Positions 4,019 to 9,855 of a stretch of 9,855 nucleotides of DNA are shown one piece after another. Each line of letters starts with the position of its first letter. Within the stretch, counting starts at the first letter, position 1. Both the position numbers and the translations under genes were made by a program. The notes beneath the pieces are model-generated. The model was not told the origin of the DNA. It saw only the letters and a list, made by a program, of their open reading frames with translations, and searched no databases. Origin of the DNA: Methylobacter sp. (GTDB lineage: Bacteria; Pseudomonadota; Gammaproteobacteria; Methylococcales; Methylomonadaceae); NCBI GenBank assembly GCA_023229605.1, contig JALNYY010000153.1:1-9855 (forward strand), written 5' to 3'.

Positions 4019-5487
4019 GAGTGGCACTGATGGCGATCGCGGCCGGCAGCGGGCTTATGGCCGGTTGCAGCGCGTTTCCGGAATATGTCAGGCCGACGAT
4101 CAAGACCCCGGAGCATTGGCAAGCCAAGCGGGCGGATGACGGTCGCTCGAATGAATTATTCGATTGGTGGCGGCAGTTTGACGACCCGATATTGACGCGT
4201 TTGTTGCAGACCGCCGAGAAGGACAACCCGACGTTGGGCCAGGCCTTGGCGAGTATTGCGTCGGCACGCGCCAGCTTAGCGGGCGCCGAAGCCGGAGGTC
4301 TGCCAAGCCTGACCGGTAAAACTGCCTACAGTCGCTCTAAAGGCGGCAGTGCTTCCGGCAGTACCTCGCAAACCGCTACCGGCACCAGCGCCAGCTTCGG
4401 CAGCGGCATTACCCAAATCCTGTCTGGAAGTCTGGATGCCAATTGGGAGCTGGATTTATTCGGCAAATTCGAATTCAGCCGGCAGGCCGAGCAGGCCCGT
4501 TTGGCCGCCGAGGAATTAACTTGGCACAACGCCAAAGTCAGTTTGGCGGCGGAAGTGGCGAGCGACTATGTTGGTTACCGGGCGTGCGAACTCTCGGCAA
4601 CCGCCTACCAAAATGCCATCGCCTCGAAACAGGAGACTTCGAGGCTGACCACCGTCCTGGCCCGGGCCGGCCTTTCCGCGCCAGCCGACGCGGTATTGGC
4701 CGAAGCCAGCCTGTATGCCAGCGAATCGAGTTTGATCGCGCAACGCGTCGAATGTGACAAGATGGTCAAATCGCTGGTGGCGCTGACAGATCTGGCCGAG
4801 CCGGAATTGTGCGCGCTTTTGGCCGGCGGCCGTGGCATACCGACGCCCGCGCAATTTCAAGTCGATAGCGTGCCCGCCGATCTGCTGACGCAACGTCCGG
4901 ATCTGGCCGCCGACGAGCGCAAACTGGCGGCGGCCGGCGCCGACATCGGCAGTGCGGTCGCCAAACGCTATCCCAGCGTCAGCCTGACCGGTTCGATCGG
5001 CAAGCGCAAAACCGAAACGACTGGGTTGACGTTAAGCAGCAATACCTGGTCGATAGGCCCCACCATCACCTTGCCGATATTCGACGGCGGCGAACTGCGC
5101 TCCAAGGTCGATAGCGCCGAAGCCGGCTATGCCGGCGCGCTGGCCACTTATCAGAGTGATATTCGCGCCGCGATTAAGGAAGTCGAACAAGCTCTGGTCA
5201 ATCTGAGAGGCGCCGAGCAGCGCGAAATCGCCGAAGGCCGCAGTGCCGAGCAATATCGCCAGTATTTCCAGGCCGCCGAGATCAACTGGCGCTCTGGCGG
5301 CTTGAGTCTGCTGTCGCTGGAGGATGCCCGCGGTCAGATGATCAATCAGGAAATCAGCCACATCACCCAACAACAAAGTCGTGTGCAGTACTGGATCGCA
5401 CTGTACAAGGCGTTGGGCGGCGGCTGGCGTGCCGACGACGGCCAGCAATTGAGCGCCGACAACAACCAGAACGAGAAGCAACTATGA
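4015..5487 (+). CDS. RND efflux outer-membrane factor, NodT-type lipoprotein
   Basis: This 490-residue protein is the TolC-like outer-membrane channel of the tripartite pump. The lipobox LMAGC places the lipidated cysteine at 18, followed by Ser, consistent with outer-membrane anchoring. Two repeated halves typical of outer-membrane factors are visible: DWWRQFDDPILTRLL (50-64) and a first helical hairpin (about 75-95), a GS-rich exposed loop (107-130), ELDLFGKF (145-152) with its helix, then VPADLLTQRPDLAADERKL (286-304), the second barrel strand region near 320-330, PIFDGGELRSKVDSAEAGY (354-372) and the last helices to about 468. Start ATG 4015 is preferred because it overlaps the stop of the TetR pseudogene; GTG 4006 would add three residues. 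The 3' end overlaps the adaptor gene by ATGA, indicating translational coupling. The exported substrates are unknown. Confidence 0.93.
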   Translation: MRVALMAIAAGSGLMAGCSAFPEYVRPTIKTPEHWQAKRADDGRSNELFDWWRQFDDPILTRLLQTAEKDNPTLGQALASIASARASLAGAEAGGLPSLTGKTAYSRSKGGSASGSTSQTATGTSASFGSGITQILSGSLDANWELDLFGKFEFSRQAEQARLAAEELTWHNAKVSLAAEVASDYVGYRACELSATAYQNAIASKQETSRLTTVLARAGLSAPADAVLAEASLYASESSLIAQRVECDKMVKSLVALTDLAEPELCALLAGGRGIPTPAQFQVDSVPADLLTQRPDLAADERKLAAAGADIGSAVAKRYPSVSLTGSIGKRKTETTGLTLSSNTWSIGPTITLPIFDGGELRSKVDSAEAGYAGALATYQSDIRAAIKEVEQALVNLRGAEQREIAEGRSAEQYRQYFQAAEINWRSGGLSLLSLEDARGQMINQEISHITQQQSRVQYWIALYKALGGGWRADDGQQLSADNNQNEKQL

Positions 5488-6611
5488 ACATCCTGCAAAA
5501 TCTTAATCCGCGTCGGACATGGATAGCCGGCTTGACGCTGGCTGGCCTAGCCATCGCCTTGCTGGCCGTCACCGGCAAACCGGCCCCGGCGGCGGTCGCG
5601 GCCAAGCCCAAGCCGGTGCTGGCAGTGGAGACGCTAACGCCGACACAGCAGGACTGGCCGGTGACGATCAAGGTCAGCGGCGCGGTGGCCGCTTGGCAGG
5701 AAGCCAAGATAGGCCCCGAAATCGGCAGCCTGCGGATTAAGCAGATGCTGGTAGATGTCGGCAGCCGAGTCAAGCGCGGCCAGGATTTGGCGATATTGGC
5801 CGACGGAACCATCGTCGCCGAATTGCACAAACAACAGGCTGCGGTCGAGAAAAGCCGGGCTAATCTGGCCAAGGCCAAAGCCGACGCCGCGCGCGCCCGT
5901 GAAATTCAGGACAGCGGCGCGTTGTCGTCGCAGAAAATCAACGAGTATCTGATCGCCGAGCAAACCGCCCGGGCCGATCTGGCCTTGGCTCAAGCAGAGC
6001 TGGAAAATCAGCGGATTCGCTTGAGTCAGACCCATATCGTCGCGCCGGACGATGGCGTCATATCGTCGCGCAGCGCCGGCCTGGGCGATGTCGTGGCGGC
6101 CGGCACTGAGTTGTTCCGGTTGGTGCGCCAGGGACGCGTCGAGTGGCGATCCGAAGTTAATGCCCAACAGCTGGCGCAAATCCGGATCGGCCAGCCGGTT
6201 GAATTGGGCTTGCCGGAGGGCGGCAGCGTAATCGGCAGAGTGCGGATGACCGCGCCGACCGTCGATGACAACACCCGCAACGCGCCGGTTTACATCGACA
6301 TTCCCAACGCCGTCGCGAAGCCGGGCATGTATTTGCAAGGCAGTATTCGGGTCGGCAAGCAAGAGGCGCTGGTCGTGCCGCAAACCGCCTTGGTATTGCG
6401 GGATGGCCGCGATTATCTGTTCGAAATCGCCGGCCGACCCGACGCGGACGGCTATTCGGTCAACAAAGTGATTCAACGTAGCGTCGTCACCGGCCGCCGC
6501 GCCGGCGACTGGGTGGAAATCCGCGAGGGCATAGTCGCCGATGCCCGCTTGGTTGCCAGTGGCGGCGCATTTTTGAAGGACGGCGACATCGTCAGTGTGT
6601 CACCCAACTAG
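5484..6611 (+). CDS. RND efflux periplasmic adaptor (membrane fusion protein)
   Basis: The 375-residue protein links the inner-membrane pump to the outer-membrane channel. It has one N-terminal hydrophobic segment (about 13-30) and no cysteine anywhere, so it is membrane-anchored or signal-cleaved rather than a lipoprotein. Domains in order: first half of the barrel-sandwich (lipoyl-like) domain at about 63-110 (VSGAVAAWQEAKIGPEIGS and DVGSRVKRGQDLAIL), an alanine/glutamate-rich coiled-coil hairpin at about 112-182, the second lipoyl half (HIVAPDDGVISSR, 184-196), the beta-barrel domain (about 217-290), and a membrane-proximal domain beginning at VVPQTALVLRDG (297-308). The start overlaps the previous stop and has AGAAG-like bases upstream. 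The gap of 81 bases before the pump gene is unusually wide for this otherwise tight operon. Confidence 0.93.
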   Translation: MNILQNLNPRRTWIAGLTLAGLAIALLAVTGKPAPAAVAAKPKPVLAVETLTPTQQDWPVTIKVSGAVAAWQEAKIGPEIGSLRIKQMLVDVGSRVKRGQDLAILADGTIVAELHKQQAAVEKSRANLAKAKADAARAREIQDSGALSSQKINEYLIAEQTARADLALAQAELENQRIRLSQTHIVAPDDGVISSRSAGLGDVVAAGTELFRLVRQGRVEWRSEVNAQQLAQIRIGQPVELGLPEGGSVIGRVRMTAPTVDDNTRNAPVYIDIPNAVAKPGMYLQGSIRVGKQEALVVPQTALVLRDGRDYLFEIAGRPDADGYSVNKVIQRSVVTGRRAGDWVEIREGIVADARLVASGGAFLKDGDIVSVSPN

Positions 6612-6648
6612 TTAACCGGCAATTTCAAAAAGCATCCCCATTTTACAG

Positions 6649-6676
6649 CCCAAGGCTACGCATCGCGTACCTTGGG
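6649..6676 (+). other. Strong hairpin just before the RND pump gene
   Basis: CCCAAGG (6649-6655) pairs perfectly with CCTTGGG (6670-6676), and inside it ACGC (6658-6661) pairs with GCGT (6665-6668) around an ATC loop. No T-tract follows, so it is not a standard terminator. The Shine-Dalgarno AGGAG (6681-6685) starts only five bases downstream. The hairpin could stabilise or tune the message between adaptor and pump. Confidence 0.6.
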
Positions 6677-6692
6677 GCGCAGGAGCAAGACT

Positions 6693-9600
6693 ATGAATTT
6701 TTCCGCATGGGCCATCCGCAAACCGGTTCCCAGTCTCTTATTGTTCGCCGTGTTGTCCATTCTGGGCGGCATAGGACTCAAGCAATTGAGCAAGCAAAAT
6801 CTTCCAGACATCGACGTGCCGACCATTACCGTCAACGCGACCTTGGAAGGCGCCGCGCCGGGGCAGTTGGAAACCGAAGTGGCACTCAAGATCGAAGACA
6901 AGATTGCGGCCATCGGCGGAGTCGAGCACGTGCGCACCACGATCACCGACGGCTCGATCGCTATCAAGGTCGAGTTTAATATCGACAAAAACGCCGAAGA
7001 GGCGCTGAATCAGGTGCGCAACGCGGTGGACGGCGCCCGCTCCGATTTGCCCTCGGCGATGGCCGCGCCCATCGTGTCCAAGACTACGACGTCGGGCAGC
7101 GCGATCCTGACCTATGTCGTTAACGCCGATAACATGGACGAACAGGAACTGTCGTGGTTCGTCGATAACGACATCAGCAAATGCTTGTTGGCGGCGACCG
7201 GCGTCGGCAAGGTAACCCGCATTGGCGGCGTCGACCGCGAGGTGCATGTCGATTTGGACCAGGTCAGGATGGCCGGCTTGGGGGCGTTGGTCAGCGAAGT
7301 GTCAACGCAGTTGAAGAAAGTGCAGCAGGATGCTTCCGGCGGCCGCGGCGACATCGGCGGCAGCGTGCAATCGGTGCGAACCTTGGGCCGAGTGGCGACA
7401 GCCGGCGAACTGCGTAACTTGGACATCCCGCTGGGCAACGGCAGCCATATCAAACTGGATCAAATCGCCAGCGTCGCCGACACCATCGCCGAGCGCTCGA
7501 CCTTTGCGACGCTGGACGGCAAGCCGGTAATCGGCTTCGACATCGTCCGTAACAAGGGTATCAGCGAGTTGACGGTCGCCGAAGCGGTTCGCACCGCGCT
7601 GTCCGATTTTTCCGCCAGCCATCCGCAAGTGCAAATCCGCGAGGCCTTCGACACGGTCAAGCCGGTCGAAGATAATTTCACCGGCTCCATGCATTTGCTC
7701 TACGAAGGCGCGTTCTTAGCCGTCGTCGTGGTCTGGTGGTTTTTGCGGGATTGGCGGGCGACACTGGTCGCGGCAGTCGCCTTGCCGTTATCCATCCTGC
7801 CGACCTTTGCTGCGATGTGGTATCTGGGATTCAGCTTGAATATTCTCACGCTGCTGGCCTTGGCCTTGGTGGTCGGAATTTTGGTGGACGACGCCATCGT
7901 CGAAATCGAAAACATCGTCAGACATTTACGGATGGGCAAGACACCTATTCAGGCGGCGATGGACGCCGCCGACGAAATTGGCTTCGCAGTGATCGCCACC
8001 ACTTTCACGCTGGTGGCGGTGTTTTTACCGACCGCGTTCATGGGCGGCATAGCCGGCAAATTCTTCAGGCAATTCGGCATGACCGCCGCCGCCGCAGCAT
8101 TGGTGTCGCTGTTGGTGGCGCGCTTGCTGACGCCAATGATGGCGGCCTATCTCCTCAAACCCCATCCCGAACGTGACAGCGGCGACAGTCCGGCTATGCG
8201 GGCTTATCTGAGTGCGGTGCAATGGTGTCTGACGCACCGCAAGATGGTTGGGGCCGGCGTGGCCTTATTCGTGATCGGTTCGCTGAGTCTGATGCCTTTG
8301 TTGCCCAAGGGATTCGTGCCGGCGGCGGACAACAGTCAAACCAAGGTCGTGTTGGAATTGCCGCCCGGCAGCACGTTGGCGCAAACCCGCAGAGTCGCGG
8401 CCGAAGCCGAACGCCGCTTGCGCGAGTTACCGGACGTCACCCAAGTTTTTACGGCGGCCGGTGTTGTCAACAGCGGTAGTGGCGGCGCGGACGCCGGCAG
8501 CACCAGCTATGAGGTGCGCAAGGCGACGTTGACCCTGAGCCTGCGCGACCGCGCCGAACGTCCGTATAAACAGGCGGTCATCGAGGCGGCGATACGCGAT
8601 AAACTGGCGGATCTGCCGGGCGTCAGAATTGCCGTCGGTGCCAGCGGCAGCGGCGAAAAACTGCAACTGACGCTGGCCAGCGACGACCCGCAGGCTTTGC
8701 GTCGGGCCGCCGATGCAGTCGAAGTCGAGTTGCGCCAAGTCCGAGGCCTGGGCAACATAACCTCCAGTGCCAGTTTGCAACGTCCGGAGATACAGATCAC
8801 CCCGGATTTCAACAAGGCGGCGGAGTTGGGCATTACGGTCGAGGCGTTAGCCGAGGTCGTCCGGGTGGCAAGCTACGGTGATTACTCCAATGTCATGCCC
8901 AAGCTGAATTTGCCGCAGCGGCAAATTCCGATCCGGGTGCGGCTGGACGAGTCCTTGCGACACAGCCTGGACGAAATCGGCCAGCTGCGGGTGGGACGCG
9001 GCGGCAGTGTCAACCTCGCCACGCTGGCCGACATTCGTTTGGCTGGCGGCTTACAGAAGATCGATCGACTGGACCGGATGCGCAATACCACCTTTGAAAT
9101 CGAGCTAGGTGAGCGCATGGTCGGTGACGTGCTAGCCGAAGTCATTCAATTGCCGTCCATCCAAAATCTACCGTTCGGCGTCAGGATGATAGAATCGGGT
9201 GACGCGCAGCGGATGAATGAGTTATTCGGTAGTTTTGGCGGGGCGATGGCAATTGGGGTCTTGAGCATCTACGTGGTGTTGGTGCTGTTGTTCGGCGACT
9301 TCAGTCAACCGGTGACAATACTGGTGGCGCTGCCCTTATCGCTGGGTGGGGCGTTTTTGGCCTTGCTATTGACCGGCAGCAGTTTCGCTATGCCTAGCGT
9401 GATCGGTCTGTTGATGCTGATGGGCGTGGTGACCAAAAATTCCATTCTGTTGGTCGAATATGCGATTATCGCTCGCCGGGAACGCGGCATGAGCCGGGGG
9501 GATGCGGTAGTCGATAGTTGCCGCAAACGGGTGCAGCCCATCCTGATGACCACGATCGCCATGGGAGCCGGCATGTTGCCGATAGCGATGGGCCTGGGTG

Positions 9601-9800
9601 CCGATCCCAGTTTCCGCGCGCCAATGGCGATCACGGTGATTGGCGGCTTGGTGACTTCGACCGCGCTGTGTTTGGTGGTGATTCCGGTGGTTTATACCGC
9701 TATCGACGACATTTTGAGTATTGCCCGCCGTATCGTTGACTTGGTTCGGCAACCGCGGCATTGGCCCGGCACGGAAAAACGTCAGCGAAGAGATAATTGA
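6693..9800 (+). CDS. RND family efflux pump, inner-membrane permease (HAE-1-like)
   Basis: This 1035-residue proton-driven exporter has the size and duplicated layout of AcrB-like RND proteins: a short N-terminal tail, TM1 (about 13-31), a large periplasmic loop (about 32-335), TM2-TM6, a cytoplasmic link, TM7, a second large loop starting near LPKGFVPA (537), and TM8-TM12. Proton-relay residues are present: adjacent aspartates 399/400 in TM4 (GILVDDAIVEIEN) and lysine 915 in TM10 (MGVVTKNSILLVE), matching AcrB Asp407/408 and Lys940. This points to the hydrophobe/amphiphile branch rather than the heavy-metal branch, but substrates cannot be read off. The start ATG 6693 follows AGGAG by about seven bases and gives the typical MNFSAWAIRKPV beginning; the longer TTG start at 6672 would begin inside the hairpin. 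It is the last gene of the operon and has a hydrophilic tail of about 25 residues. Confidence 0.95.
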   Translation: MNFSAWAIRKPVPSLLLFAVLSILGGIGLKQLSKQNLPDIDVPTITVNATLEGAAPGQLETEVALKIEDKIAAIGGVEHVRTTITDGSIAIKVEFNIDKNAEEALNQVRNAVDGARSDLPSAMAAPIVSKTTTSGSAILTYVVNADNMDEQELSWFVDNDISKCLLAATGVGKVTRIGGVDREVHVDLDQVRMAGLGALVSEVSTQLKKVQQDASGGRGDIGGSVQSVRTLGRVATAGELRNLDIPLGNGSHIKLDQIASVADTIAERSTFATLDGKPVIGFDIVRNKGISELTVAEAVRTALSDFSASHPQVQIREAFDTVKPVEDNFTGSMHLLYEGAFLAVVVVWWFLRDWRATLVAAVALPLSILPTFAAMWYLGFSLNILTLLALALVVGILVDDAIVEIENIVRHLRMGKTPIQAAMDAADEIGFAVIATTFTLVAVFLPTAFMGGIAGKFFRQFGMTAAAAALVSLLVARLLTPMMAAYLLKPHPERDSGDSPAMRAYLSAVQWCLTHRKMVGAGVALFVIGSLSLMPLLPKGFVPAADNSQTKVVLELPPGSTLAQTRRVAAEAERRLRELPDVTQVFTAAGVVNSGSGGADAGSTSYEVRKATLTLSLRDRAERPYKQAVIEAAIRDKLADLPGVRIAVGASGSGEKLQLTLASDDPQALRRAADAVEVELRQVRGLGNITSSASLQRPEIQITPDFNKAAELGITVEALAEVVRVASYGDYSNVMPKLNLPQRQIPIRVRLDESLRHSLDEIGQLRVGRGGSVNLATLADIRLAGGLQKIDRLDRMRNTTFEIELGERMVGDVLAEVIQLPSIQNLPFGVRMIESGDAQRMNELFGSFGGAMAIGVLSIYVVLVLLFGDFSQPVTILVALPLSLGGAFLALLLTGSSFAMPSVIGLLMLMGVVTKNSILLVEYAIIARRERGMSRGDAVVDSCRKRVQPILMTTIAMGAGMLPIAMGLGADPSFRAPMAITVIGGLVTSTALCLVVIPVVYTAIDDILSIARRIVDLVRQPRHWPGTEKRQRRDN

Positions 9801-9812
9801 AACTATGAAATT

Positions 9813-9839
9813 TATGGGCTTCAAAGAGCTTAGCCCATA
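9813..9839 (+). terminator. Stem-loop after the efflux operon
   Basis: TATGGGCT (9813-9820) and AGCCCATA (9832-9839) form a perfect 8-bp stem with an 11-base loop, 13 bases after the pump stop codon. No T-tract follows, so it may act as an mRNA 3'-end stabiliser or a Rho-linked end rather than a classical terminator. Confidence 0.45.
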
Positions 9840-9855
9840 GCGCATCATGGAGGCG

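Noticed and set aside
5634..6476. Long minus-strand open frame of 280 codons antisense to the adaptor gene.
   Set aside because: It is a shadow of the GC-rich codon pattern of the adaptor gene; the product has no recognisable domain and no ribosome binding site.

Overview
The window looks like a chromosomal piece of a Gram-negative bacterium, most likely a gammaproteobacterium. It carries outer-membrane lipoproteins with lipoboxes, an MlaA-type lipid-transport lipoprotein and a complete tripartite RND efflux operon. A methanotroph-like Methylococcales host would fit the codon style, but the sequence alone does not prove it. Composition is split: roughly the first 3.5 kb is AT-rich and gene-poor with much debris, whereas 4.0-9.8 kb is GC-rich, compact and intact.

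Left part (1-1802). The left edge holds what looks like a TetR helix-turn-helix relic on the minus strand, followed by the first copy of a ~120-bp direct repeat containing a palindromic operator. Next come an intact class I SAM-dependent methyltransferase (348-1124) with an unusual perfect GC-rich hairpin inside its 3' end, a 440-bp gene-free stretch holding a small protein relic and a hairpin, and an orphan 69-residue lipoprotein gene (1568-1777).

Middle part (1803-4018). A decayed TetR-family repressor on the minus strand (1803-2404) faces mlaA (2657-3364). The shared control region is well preserved: a TTGACA/TAGTAT promoter, a perfect 17-bp palindrome right after the -10 box, a second degenerate operator next to the repressor start, and the second copy of the ~120-bp repeat. 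After mlaA lies a second, unrelated TetR-family pseudogene (3494-4018, plus strand) whose stop codon overlaps the start of the efflux operon.

Right part (4015-9800). Three genes encode an outer-membrane factor lipoprotein (NodT type), a periplasmic adaptor (RND MFP) and an RND inner-membrane pump (HAE-1-like, with the proton-relay residues present). The first two overlap by ATGA; the pump gene follows an 81-bp gap holding a strong hairpin. A stem-loop follows the pump gene.

The most notable point is that both local TetR repressors are broken by several independent lesions while their presumed targets (mlaA and the pump) and the operators are intact. All five reconstructed frameshifts look like losses of a single base. 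The inference is that these functions are either constitutively expressed or answer to a related regulator elsewhere in the genome. I did not find a convincing wholly new system; the operator/repeat architecture and the serial loss of TetR genes are the best leads.
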